Shown here: positions 8,677 through 16,165 of the stretch, piece by piece
Layout of the letters: each line of letters starts with the position of its first letter
How positions within the stretch are numbered: the stretch's first letter is position 1
From: Collinsella sp.
Lineage (GTDB): Bacteria > Actinomycetota > Coriobacteriia > Coriobacteriales > Coriobacteriaceae
Reading direction: 5' to 3'
DNA length: 19,109 nt
Assembly: GCA_019419645.1 (NCBI GenBank)
Contig: DXZN01000001.1
Location: 26,042-45,150 of the forward strand
Translations under genes and position numbers: made by a program
The notes under the pieces: model-generated
Databases searched by the model: none
The model's input: only the letters and a program-made list of their open reading frames with translations
What the model was told of the DNA's origin: nothing

Positions 8677-10526
8677 GAAAGATCACTCTCCGTATAGGTT
8701 CTTTGGTATCCGAGCAAATATAGGCATATCCCAACGATTATAGAGGATAGGGTTCCCGCAACCGCCGCCTTGGCGACGACCGCGGCTGCAAGGCTGGCAA
8801 TTTCCATATGGTGTGCAAGACAGGACGCCGCTGCGCAGCCGATGCCGGCGACAGCGATGGCGGCGATTGCGGCAAGGTTTGAGCCCTGATCGGCACGCTT
8901 GGCATGGGCATTGAGCAGCGCAGATGACGCCGCGGCAGTTGCCGCTACCAGCACAAAGGCAGCCCAAAGGAGTGGGTCTCCCAGCGCTGCGGCAACGTTA
9001 CCGAGCCCCAGCACGCCTCCGGCTGAAAGCGCGACCGTGGCCAGACGGGCAAAAAGCACGCCCATGCCCGTTGCCGCGGCGGCGCTTGCCGGGCCAAGCC
9101 AAAATGACGCGACGCCGGCGGCGACCCCAGCTGCCAGGAAGGTGTTGCCAGTCAGACAGCCAAGCGCGAGTGCACAGGTGAGCGCGGCGCTCGCGGCAGC
9201 CTCGGTGCGACCCCAGGCGATCCACCAACCGGACATGGCGGCGGCAAAGATCACCGCGACGGGCAACATCGACAGGATGCCCTGCGCCTGCATGGTGGCG
9301 TTGGCCATGAGCACCAAAAAGCCCACAGCCGAGATGGCCGAGCCGATCTGGGGGGCCAGGCCAGCCGCCGCTCCGATCGCGATGGCCGCAATGACCAGGC
9401 CGGGAAGCGCCGCGACCCCGGCCGTTTGCATCAGCAAAAAGCTAAAGGTGCCGCACGTTAGCGCCGAGATAGCGCGCATGGCGTAGTCGCGCGCATGGCT
9501 CCAGCGCGTGCCCGCCCAGCCGAGTGCGGGGTCGACCTCGATGGCGTCGTCCTCGTAGTACGACGGCTCGATATCGTCGAGCTCCTGCTCGTCATCCGAA
9601 AGCTCGCCAACCATTTGCTCCAGACTGCGACGGCCCTCGCGCACGCTGCCCAGACCGGCAAGGAGTTGGTCGCAAAATGCCTCGATGCTGTTGGGGCGGT
9701 CCTGCGGCATGGGGGAGAGCGCGCTCATGAGCGCGGCCTCGGCTCCCGGGGGAAAGTGTGGTATCAGCTCGCTGGGATAGGTGGCGCCGCCGATGATGCG
9801 GTCGAGCGAGTCGGCGGGCGTGGCCGCCATAAAGGGAGCGCTGCCGCACAAGCCCTCATAGATAACGCAGGCAAGGGCAAAGACATCGGCGCGTTCGTCG
9901 ACCGTGCCGGTCTCGATATCGAGCTGCTCGGGCGGCATGTAGCCGATGGTGCCGCCGCGCGAGCCGCCAAAGCCACCGGCGGACGACAGTCGCGCCATGC
10001 CAAAGTCGGTGAGCTTTACATTGCCCGAGTGGTCGATGAGCACGTTGGCGGGCTTAATGTCCAGGTGGAGTACGCCATTGCTATGGGCGAAGGTGAGCGC
10101 CTGGCCCAGGGCATCGGCAATGGCCGCGGCCTCGTCAAAGGTGAGCGAGTGGCCGTCCACGCGATGCAAAAACTCGGCCAGCGACATACCGTCGACATAC
10201 TCCATGACCAGGTAGGCATAGGCGGTGTCATGCGTAAAGTCGATGACCTGCACGATATTGGGATGTTGAAGCATGGCGGCAGTGTGCGCCTCGCGCAGGA
10301 CATCCATGATGTCGCTGGCGGGCATGCCGGCGCCGTTGATAAGGGGGATGCGCTTAATGGCGACGCGGCGGCGCAGGTGCGTGTCGCGGCAGATCTCGAT
10401 GGAGCCAAAACCGCCGGTCGCAAGTGTCTCGAGCGGCTGGTACCGCTTGAGCAGCTCGCGAGAGCTGGTGCCCTCCAAAGGAACGTCCGGCGAGAACCGG
10501 GCGGTATGTTGCGAGAAAAGCGGCAT
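8673..10526 (-). CDS. Ser/Thr protein kinase with polytopic membrane domain
   Basis: A 617-aa protein. The kinase domain (about 28-295) has the loop ATGGFGS, Lys58 in VAIK, HLDIKPAN at 154-161, DFG at 174 and a glycine-rich activation segment ending TIGYMPPEQ. The usual HRD arginine is Leu, so it is a non-RD kinase, which generally needs less activation-loop phosphorylation. An acidic linker (about 309-335) precedes roughly ten hydrophobic segments up to about residue 608; I recognise no family for these. There are no PASTA repeats. The ATG at 10526 lies 6 nt after GAGGG; a TTG six bases upstream is less well placed. First gene of the operon, in a position where mycobacteria have no kinase. 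It may replace PknA, but that is inference. Confidence 0.93.
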   Translation of the reverse strand: MPLFSQHTARFSPDVPLEGTSSRELLKRYQPLETLATGGFGSIEICRDTHLRRRVAIKRIPLINGAGMPASDIMDVLREAHTAAMLQHPNIVQVIDFTHDTAYAYLVMEYVDGMSLAEFLHRVDGHSLTFDEAAAIADALGQALTFAHSNGVLHLDIKPANVLIDHSGNVKLTDFGMARLSSAGGFGGSRGGTIGYMPPEQLDIETGTVDERADVFALACVIYEGLCGSAPFMAATPADSLDRIIGGATYPSELIPHFPPGAEAALMSALSPMPQDRPNSIEAFCDQLLAGLGSVREGRRSLEQMVGELSDDEQELDDIEPSYYEDDAIEVDPALGWAGTRWSHARDYAMRAISALTCGTFSFLLMQTAGVAALPGLVIAAIAIGAAAGLAPQIGSAISAVGFLVLMANATMQAQGILSMLPVAVIFAAAMSGWWIAWGRTEAAASAALTCALALGCLTGNTFLAAGVAAGVASFWLGPASAAAATGMGVLFARLATVALSAGGVLGLGNVAAALGDPLLWAAFVLVAATAAASSALLNAHAKRADQGSNLAAIAAIAVAGIGCAAASCLAHHMEIASLAAAVVAKAAVAGTLSSIIVGICLYLLGYQRTYTESDLS

Positions 10527-10606
10527 GGCCAACCCTCGTGCGTTTAAAGTTCGTTTGCGAGCGGCGGGCGCGGAGCCGAGCCATTCGCGGTGGCATAGAT
10601 GCTGCT

Positions 10607-10615
10607 AGTGTAGCA
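10607..10615 (-). promoter_or_regulatory. Extended -10 promoter for the kinase/cell-wall operon
   Basis: Read on the minus strand the sequence is TGCTACACT, matching TGnTAnnnT with a TACACT -10 box typical of high-GC actinobacterial promoters. No good -35 is visible. The predicted transcript start near 10600 gives a leader of about 75 nt before the first kinase gene. Confidence 0.5.
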
Positions 10616-10683
10616 CGCTCGGGCAGATGGCGAGGAAACGGGGATGAGGTGGTCCGATCGACCCGACTCCGTTTCGACGCGTC

Positions 10684-10822
10684 CGGAAAGCGCATCCCAG
10701 TTTTCATCCAAATAATGGGATGCGCTTTCCGATTGGGGTGGGCTGCGGAAACTGCATCCCAGAATATTGGCCTGGAACGGGACGGACTTTCCGAATCGGC
10801 GCTCAAAAGGAAACCGCATCCC
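10684..10822. repeat. Array of five alternating 14-bp motifs (62-bp repeat unit)
   Basis: The motif GGAAAnnGCATCCC occurs forward at 10685, 10747 and 10809, exactly 62 bp apart. Inverted forms (GGGATGCGCTTTCC at 10717, the degenerate GGGACGGACTTTCC at 10779) fall midway. Motif centres are 30-32 bp apart, close to three helical turns. The first pair is a perfect 16-bp inverted repeat (10684-10699 with 10716-10731). The array sits between the divergent kinase operon and the LuxR gene. Whether it is an operator array, a structured RNA or a mobile palindromic repeat cannot be told. The rest of the 10527-10964 gap holds only the two promoters. Confidence 0.75.
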
Positions 10823-10939
10823 GCTTTGGGGCGGGGGCTGCGGACAAAAGCCGGACCGTGACCTGGCTCGGATTGGAGTTAGCGTGAATCGTTGATGTTG
10901 GCCGGTGTGGGCATGGAGATAGATGAGCGGATCGAGCGA

Positions 10940-10945
10940 TATAAT
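10940..10945 (+). promoter_or_regulatory. -10 box upstream of the LuxR-type regulator
   Basis: A perfect TATAAT lies 20 bp before the chosen ATG at 10965. No convincing -35 is seen 16-18 bp upstream, as expected if an activator is needed. Transcription would begin near 10952, leaving a leader of only about 13 nt that contains the ribosome site GGAGG (10956-10960). This argues against the in-frame ATG at 10923. Confidence 0.55.
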
Positions 10946-10964
10946 GACATGCTATGGAGGCCAT

Positions 10965-13100
10965 ATGCTCTTTTCCCGCCGTTCTGCCACATTTGCCTGC
11001 GCCATTGTGCTTATCGTAATGTCGGTCACCCCTTATCACCGGTTTTCATCTTCACTTGGCTTGGCATCAGGTGCAATGACCTGGCTCGTTATCCTTGGCG
11101 CATGCCTCGCGGCGTTTGTTCATGGTACTGCGCTATGCAAGGGGGGAATGAGAAGGCCGAGGTATCTCGGTGCCATCGGTGTTTTCCTCGGTGTTATTGC
11201 AACGGTTCCCGAATGGGCTGACCTTGCTTTCTATGCTCGCGGAGATTCTATTCCATTCGTGTTTGCGCCTATCTGGCTGTTGCGCGGCGTTTCATGCGCC
11301 TCGTGCTTTGCTGGGTCGCTGCTCCTCTCATATGTAATTTGGGATACGGCGGGCTCTCCTTTGACGCAGGGGGCGACGCGGGCTGACGAAAGAGAAACTC
11401 GTCATCCGCAGGACGCGATTTTTACAGAAACAATAGCCGTCATGTCTTGTCTGCTGTTCTGCTGTCGAGTTTCATGGAGAGTCATCCCCGAGCCATGGGG
11501 AATATCCTCTGCATCGGCCGCACCAATTGGTCTTGCGCTTTTAATTCCGCTAGCCTATTTCGTATTGGCTGCGGTCCCGCTGCTTTGCTGTCCCCGCGCC
11601 TTTGGTCGGGGGCAGGGCGACGTGTCTGCCCGTTCTGTGCTCGTGGCAGTTCCTATCGGTCTTATTCCGGCTGTCGAGGTGGCATACTTCGCAAACGATG
11701 CCGCGGTCATTGCATTGCTGGCGATGGGGTCCGCTATCGCTGCTGCCTTCGTATGCATGTTGCTAAGGGGGAAACGGGACAACGATTCGGATATCGCCTG
11801 CGCGTCCGACCCATTCGATGCGGGGGCGTTTTCCCCCGCCCTGTCGCCTAGAGAAGAGCAGTTTGTTCGACTGCTGCTCAAAGGGAAAACGCCGGCGGAA
11901 ATTGCCGGGGAGACGGATACGAAGCCATCGACGGTGAGAACAACGCTTCACCGAGCATACGGGAAGGCGTCGGTTGCGGGCTCGCGCGAGCTCGTGGCGT
12001 TGTTTGCGGGTGAGGGCGATACTGTAGGGCATGAGCTGCCGCAGCGGCATGCTGACGATATGGTGGCATCAGCTCGAACGCGCCGGCTGTTTCGATACCT
12101 GCTCACATTATTTTTTGTCCTCCTTGCGGCTGGCCCCTTGGTAATGGCGGATAGCGATTGGGGGTCCGGTGTTTCGCTGGCTGTCGCCTTTTCCCTCTTA
12201 AGCTACGCATTGGGTCTCGGACTGCTTCTGTCGCTACGCTACGCGGGTGGAAAACCGAATCGTGGCGCTGCGCTGGATAGAGCAGGTGAAGCGATTGGGC
12301 TCGGAAGCCCGTGCGTGTGGGTGATACTGTCTGCTGTGGAATGGTCTTTTGTCTATATCGCGGCATGGAGGTGCGTACGCGATCCGTTGATGGCTGTGCC
12401 GGTCCTGTTTTGCGGCGTGGCGTCTATGGCTTCGCTTGCCGTTGAGCTGCGTCCGTTTAAGGTGCGTGCTCGTACCCGGGCTATCGTGTCGTTGGTGTCA
12501 ATGGGCATGGTTGCCTTAATCTATGCGGTCGCTAGGGGGCGAATCCACGGGCTTGCGGTGCTGACGGGGATGTTGCTCACGTATAAGGTGCTGCGAAGCT
12601 GTCCTCGGTGCAGAATGCTTGGAATATGGATGCTTTGCTTCGGGGCGATGGCTCCTGTTTGGGTTGCCTTGCTCAATATGGTGCAGGATCTGACGGTTTT
12701 CGAGCCGTTGTTCCTCGCGTCGTTGCTGGGGCAAAGTTCGGCTGTCAATGTCGTCGTGGCAACGGTGATCGTCTGCTGGTCTGCGCCCATGTTCGTCACG
12801 CACATCGCGCTCACCCGCTCGGTTGAGAACGAGAAGGCCGTCTTGGAGTACCGCGCGAACGGGTCCACCGAAACGGCTCGCGTGCGTCAGCTTGCCCTGC
12901 TTGCGTCGCGCTCCCTTTCTGATGTTCAGTCGCAAATTTTGCTGATGACGGCAGAAGGCGCAACGACAAAGACCATTGCGGAGGATGTCGGTTACGCTGC
13001 ATCTACGGTGCAAGCACTGCGGTCTGCATCTTACCGCCAGTTGAAGATCAAGAATAAAGCGGAGCTTGTTTCATTGTTATCGCAGGTAGATAACGTGTAA
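10965..13100 (+). CDS. Membrane-embedded regulator with two LuxR-type HTH domains
   Basis: A 711-aa protein built as two similar halves. Each half has about eight hydrophobic membrane segments followed by a LuxR/GerE-type helix-turn-helix. The first HTH (about 290-348) reads LSPREEQFVRLLLKGK then PAEIAGETDTKPSTV; the second (about 645-708) reads SLSDVQSQILLMTAEG then KTIAEDVGYAASTV and ends at the C-terminus. Membrane LuxR regulators with one MFS-like domain and one HTH are common in Coriobacteriia; two tandem units in one chain are unusual. The start at 10965 has GGAGG 4 nt upstream and a TATAAT box just before. It probably senses a ligand at the membrane and controls the downstream secretion genes; this is inferred from position only. 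Confidence 0.88.
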   Translation: MLFSRRSATFACAIVLIVMSVTPYHRFSSSLGLASGAMTWLVILGACLAAFVHGTALCKGGMRRPRYLGAIGVFLGVIATVPEWADLAFYARGDSIPFVFAPIWLLRGVSCASCFAGSLLLSYVIWDTAGSPLTQGATRADERETRHPQDAIFTETIAVMSCLLFCCRVSWRVIPEPWGISSASAAPIGLALLIPLAYFVLAAVPLLCCPRAFGRGQGDVSARSVLVAVPIGLIPAVEVAYFANDAAVIALLAMGSAIAAAFVCMLLRGKRDNDSDIACASDPFDAGAFSPALSPREEQFVRLLLKGKTPAEIAGETDTKPSTVRTTLHRAYGKASVAGSRELVALFAGEGDTVGHELPQRHADDMVASARTRRLFRYLLTLFFVLLAAGPLVMADSDWGSGVSLAVAFSLLSYALGLGLLLSLRYAGGKPNRGAALDRAGEAIGLGSPCVWVILSAVEWSFVYIAAWRCVRDPLMAVPVLFCGVASMASLAVELRPFKVRARTRAIVSLVSMGMVALIYAVARGRIHGLAVLTGMLLTYKVLRSCPRCRMLGIWMLCFGAMAPVWVALLNMVQDLTVFEPLFLASLLGQSSAVNVVVATVIVCWSAPMFVTHIALTRSVENEKAVLEYRANGSTETARVRQLALLASRSLSDVQSQILLMTAEGATTKTIAEDVGYAASTVQALRSASYRQLKIKNKAELVSLLSQVDNV

Positions 13101-13129
13101 ACGCCTGAGCGATCAACTCAATAGCGGGT

Positions 13130-13209
13130 GTTTACAGACATCTTTCTCTATTCATGCAAAGGTTGCCGTGCGTCGACGCACTGTTAACCGCTTTTGATTG
13201 GAGAAGGCC
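13130..13209 (+). promoter_or_regulatory. Leader of the secreted-protein gene with 14-bp palindrome
   Basis: GTGCGTCGACGCAC at 13168-13181 is a perfect palindrome 28 bp before the ATG at 13210. Its size fits a dimeric regulator site, and the nearest candidate regulator is the LuxR-type protein just upstream. TTTACA near 13130 could be a -35 but no clear -10 follows. There is no convincing terminator between the LuxR stop and this point. Confidence 0.35.
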
Positions 13210-13722
13210 ATGATTAAGCCAAGGAGCGCTATTGCTCGAATCGGAGTCGGCTTGGCGATTGTTGCGGGCTTGTCGATGGGTGCACCTGCCGCATCATTCG
13301 CTCAAGAGGAGTTTGACACTTCCCAGGTTTCTAGCATTTCGCAGAGCGCGGATGCCGGAATTGCCACATGCAAGAACAACGAAGATAGAGATTTCGCTTT
13401 TCAATGTTCTGGCACGAGCGCAACCGGCTATCGCCAGAAAGAAGATTCATCTTCAGTCTACATTTGGATCAAAGGCTATTCAGGAAAGCCGTTACGTTTG
13501 TACGTGGACGGTGCCTATGACAATAGAGGAACGGGCAATTTGAATTGCACGCAGGGCGTGTATCGCTCCAACCATGAGCGTGAATGGGAGATATACAATC
13601 TCGTCCGTGAGAATAAACGCAGCTATGCTCGTCTGACTGCATGGGCCGAGTCCGGATACGGCACGGTCTATGGAAAGTGGAGCCCCGATTGCTTCGGCCA
13701 TTTTAACAAACTTCCCTCCTAG
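13210..13722 (+). CDS. Small secreted protein with WSPD motif, four cysteines
   Basis: A 170-aa precursor. A Sec signal peptide (basic start, hydrophobic 11-22, cleavage likely after ASFA at residue 31) leaves a mature chain of about 139 aa. Cysteines at about 54, 66, 113 and 161 could form two disulfides. The C-terminal half has alternating polar/hydrophobic strands ending in GKWSPD (155-160), which recalls DUF2712-type secreted proteins found beside ABC exporters in Gram-positive bacteria; that match is from memory and tentative. The ATG is preceded by GGAGAAGG; an in-frame TTG 12 bases upstream would overlap that site. It lies between the LuxR gene and the ABC genes, so it may be a bacteriocin-like or signalling product or an extracellular sensor. 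Confidence 0.8.
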   Translation: MIKPRSAIARIGVGLAIVAGLSMGAPAASFAQEEFDTSQVSSISQSADAGIATCKNNEDRDFAFQCSGTSATGYRQKEDSSSVYIWIKGYSGKPLRLYVDGAYDNRGTGNLNCTQGVYRSNHEREWEIYNLVRENKRSYARLTAWAESGYGTVYGKWSPDCFGHFNKLPS

Positions 13723-13750
13723 CCAATCCGCAGCTTCTTGTTGTGATTAG

Positions 13751-13782
13751 GGCCGGGCCGAGTGTTGCTGCTCGGCCCGGCC
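13751..13782 (+). terminator. GC-rich hairpin between secreted protein and ABC genes
   Basis: GGCCGGGCCGAG and CTCGGCCCGGCC form a perfect 12-bp stem with an 8-nt loop. No U-tract follows on either strand, so it is a poor intrinsic terminator. It could stabilise the 3' end of the secreted-protein mRNA or partly attenuate, making the first gene more abundant than the transporter genes. Confidence 0.5.
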
Positions 13783-13801
13783 GAAGGGAGGGTGATGTCG
13801 C

Positions 13802-14683
13802 TTGAATAGAAATCTAATGCGGCACGAGTTGTCCAAGATATTTGGCAATCCTATATTTGCGTTGACCCTTATGGTTGCAACTGCAATTTCGATGGCGGCT
13901 GCCATTGAGGCATGGTGGACGCTCGAGACTGAGCGCAAGCAGCTGTTATCGCTTGGCTATGGCGTTGGTTTGCAAGCCCAGGCATACCTCGGCCAAACGC
14001 GTGAAAGTAGCTTTGGTAACTGGATCGTTGTGAGTGCAAATGCACCGCTATCGGCATCAGTGTTTTTCTATGCGCTGCCGTTGCTTGCCATGCTGGCCGG
14101 GTCGTGGTCATGCCTGTCCGAGCGTTTGAGCGGTTACGAGGCGCAAATCTGCACACGTGTTTCTAGAAATGCATGCGTGAACGTGAAGATGCTGTCTGCT
14201 TTTCTCTCTGCGTTTGCGGTCACGGCTATTCCGCTACTCGTGAACTTCCTGATTGTCTCAATGCTGTTTCCAGCGTATCTCCCCCGGGTCGATGAATCGA
14301 CTTACGTCGGGCTCTATCTGCATAGCTATTTTTCTGGTCTGTTTTATTCCCGGCCTCTGTTATATGTGCTGGTTTATACACTGTTCGATGCGGTGACGCT
14401 GGGGGCTCTATCCATGGCCGTGACTGGTCTGTCGGTTGTGTTTCGCAGCAGAATCAAGGCGATGGTCGTTCCATATCTGATTATGGTTGCATGGCACTTT
14501 GTTAACGATTGGATTTTTAGCGTCCTTTCATGCGTCGGCTTTAACTGCAACATTCTTAACAGCATCAGGTCGGAATCACTAAATAACTGGCCCGACATTC
14601 GAGCAGGGTTTGCAGAAATCATTTTGCTGTTCGTCTTTTCTTTGATTTCCGCGAGATTCTTAAAAAGACGCGAGGTGGTCTGA
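13802..14683 (+). CDS. ABC transporter permease (ABC-2 type), first subunit
   Basis: A 293-aa membrane protein with about six hydrophobic segments (near 15-35, 82-103, 128-157, 185-214, 220-240, 268-287), beginning with the short amphipathic start (RHELSKIF) seen in ABC-2 permeases of the bacteriocin/lantibiotic immunity type. Its last base overlaps the start of a second permease, and an ATPase follows, so it should form half of the membrane channel. The start appears to be TTG, about 10 nt after AGGGAGG; the next ATG (13817) is 25 nt from that site. A 4-codon ATG frame (13795) lies between and is ignored. Confidence 0.82.
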   Translation: MNRNLMRHELSKIFGNPIFALTLMVATAISMAAAIEAWWTLETERKQLLSLGYGVGLQAQAYLGQTRESSFGNWIVVSANAPLSASVFFYALPLLAMLAGSWSCLSERLSGYEAQICTRVSRNACVNVKMLSAFLSAFAVTAIPLLVNFLIVSMLFPAYLPRVDESTYVGLYLHSYFSGLFYSRPLLYVLVYTLFDAVTLGALSMAVTGLSVVFRSRIKAMVVPYLIMVAWHFVNDWIFSVLSCVGFNCNILNSIRSESLNNWPDIRAGFAEIILLFVFSLISARFLKRREVV

Positions 14684-15519
14684 TGCTGTTTAGGCTGGTC
14701 GCCGCGGACCTGAGGACCGTTTTGAAGAAGAACATCCTTGCTTTTATTGCGATTGCGGCAGTGACCGTTGCGAACTTGGTGTACGCCTACGGCTTGTCTT
14801 CTGTGTATGGGGTTCGGACGAATGCCTTGGGGGTTGCTGATAATCTCGCGCTCGTGTTTGCCGGATCCGCTCCGTTTGAGCCTAGGCCCGGGCTCATGTT
14901 TGTGCCTCCGTTAGGATGGCTATTTGTCATTCTGCTTATTCTCTATACAACACTCGATTATCCGACCGAATCGTTGCACGGGTTTGGTTTGCAAGCGCTT
15001 GTTCGATGCCGGTCAAGAACCCTTTGGTGGGTCTCGCGTTTTATCTTGGTGGCGGCGGTAACGGCATTTTCGCTGCTCGTGGTGGTTTGCTCTGTTGTGA
15101 TTTGGAGCTTGATGGTGAGCGCCTCGTTCAGCGCGGTCATTCATGGTGAGTCGCTTCAGCTGGCTAATTTGGCGCCGTGGTTTCTCAAAGCTGGCGAGGC
15201 GGATGCGCTGCCGTTTTTCACAGGTCTCTTTTTTGCTTTCGAGGCGCTTGCGTTTGCGCAGGCAGTGATTGGCTTTGTACTTGGGCCGTCGGTCTCGTTT
15301 GTGGTTTTAATGAGCTACCTGATCTGTTCGGCATTTGCGCGGCATTGGGTGCTGTTAGGCAACGCCCTAATGCTGTTGCGCTGGGGCGGAATTGTCAAAG
15401 AGGGAATCGCGACGGGCTCGAGCGTCTTGTTTTCAATTGTGATTATGTCGTTATGCCTATCGTTGGGTGGACTGTGGTTTCGAAGGGCCGACCTTATAGA
15501 AAAGGGGGACAAGATATGA
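14683..15519 (+). CDS. ABC transporter permease, second subunit
   Basis: A 278-aa membrane protein with about six hydrophobic segments (near 17-38, 69-92, 120-145, a long stretch about 178-225, and 255-270). It starts with a basic amphipathic stretch (LRTVLKKN) like its neighbour but shows little obvious sequence similarity to it, so the transporter is probably a heterodimer of permeases served by one ATPase. It overlaps the previous stop by one base (TGATG) and the next start by four (ATGA). Substrate unknown. Confidence 0.82.
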   Translation: MLFRLVAADLRTVLKKNILAFIAIAAVTVANLVYAYGLSSVYGVRTNALGVADNLALVFAGSAPFEPRPGLMFVPPLGWLFVILLILYTTLDYPTESLHGFGLQALVRCRSRTLWWVSRFILVAAVTAFSLLVVVCSVVIWSLMVSASFSAVIHGESLQLANLAPWFLKAGEADALPFFTGLFFAFEALAFAQAVIGFVLGPSVSFVVLMSYLICSAFARHWVLLGNALMLLRWGGIVKEGIATGSSVLFSIVIMSLCLSLGGLWFRRADLIEKGDKI

Positions 15520-16160
15520 GCGTGATCGTTAGGGACGTATCGAAGCGCATGGGCAAAAACGATGTTCTGCGCAACGTGTCCATCGAGGTTGACCCTGGGA
15601 CTGTGGTTGGGCTTCAGGGGATAAACGGTTCGGGTAAGACCATGCTTATGCGAGCGGTCTGCGGATTGATCAAGCCTACCGAAGGCGAGATCTCTATCGA
15701 TGGCCAGAGGCTTGGGGCGGACATCTCGTTCCCGCCGAGTCTGGGGATGTTGATCGAGGCGCCTTCCTTTTTAGGATATCTGTCTGGCTACGACAATCTG
15801 GAGCTCATCGCCCAGATCAAGGGCGTTGCCACCCCCGAGGACATTCACTCTGCCCTGCGGCTCGTGGGGCTCGATGCAGACGAAAAAAAGAAGTTCCGAG
15901 CATACTCGCTTGGGATGAAGCAACGTCTGGGGATAGCTGCGGCAATTATGGAAAAGCCGAAGCTGCTTGTTCTCGATGAGCCAACAAATGCCCTCGACGA
16001 AGCGGGCGTTGAAATGCTCAAGCGCGTTGTGGCGATGGCGGCCTCAACGGGTCGCGAGGTTATTCTGTCCAGCCATGACGGAGAGGTGCTCGAGGAGCTG
16101 GCCGATCGGGTTTACTGCATGCGCGACGGTGCCGTTGTGAAAGTTCGGGAAAGGTCGTGA
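15516..16160 (+). CDS. ABC transporter ATP-binding protein
   Basis: A 214-aa ATPase that would power the two permeases. It has Walker A GINGSGKT near 35-42, signature YSLGMKQRL near 129-137 (LSGGQ-like), Walker B LLVLDEPTNALD near 151-162, and switch His in LSSHD near 184. The length is that of a minimal nucleotide-binding domain without accessory domain, as in BcrA/LanF-type exporters. The ATG overlaps the permease stop (ATGA), with GGGGG about 8 nt upstream. A longer open frame from 15177 exists, but it lies within the permease gene and is not used. Confidence 0.95.
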   Translation: MSVIVRDVSKRMGKNDVLRNVSIEVDPGTVVGLQGINGSGKTMLMRAVCGLIKPTEGEISIDGQRLGADISFPPSLGMLIEAPSFLGYLSGYDNLELIAQIKGVATPEDIHSALRLVGLDADEKKKFRAYSLGMKQRLGIAAAIMEKPKLLVLDEPTNALDEAGVEMLKRVVAMAASTGREVILSSHDGEVLEELADRVYCMRDGAVVKVRERS

Positions 16161-16165
16161 GCGCG

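Noticed and set aside
10544..10819. Minus-strand frames through the 62-bp motif array
   Set aside because: The array reads open in more than one minus-strand frame, with no consistent ribosome site. The motif spacing of 62 bp is not a multiple of three, so the repeats are not preserved in one reading frame.
10684..10822. Possible CRISPR array
   Set aside because: The motifs are only 14 bp, alternate in orientation and vary in sequence; no cas genes are present.
12516..13013. Minus-strand frame of 165 codons
   Set aside because: It is antisense to the second half of the LuxR-type regulator, with no membrane or domain features and no ribosome site.
15177..15515. N-terminal extension of the ABC ATPase frame
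   Set aside because: The frame is open upstream but lies inside the second permease gene; the ATGA overlap and GGGGG ribosome site fix the start at 15516.
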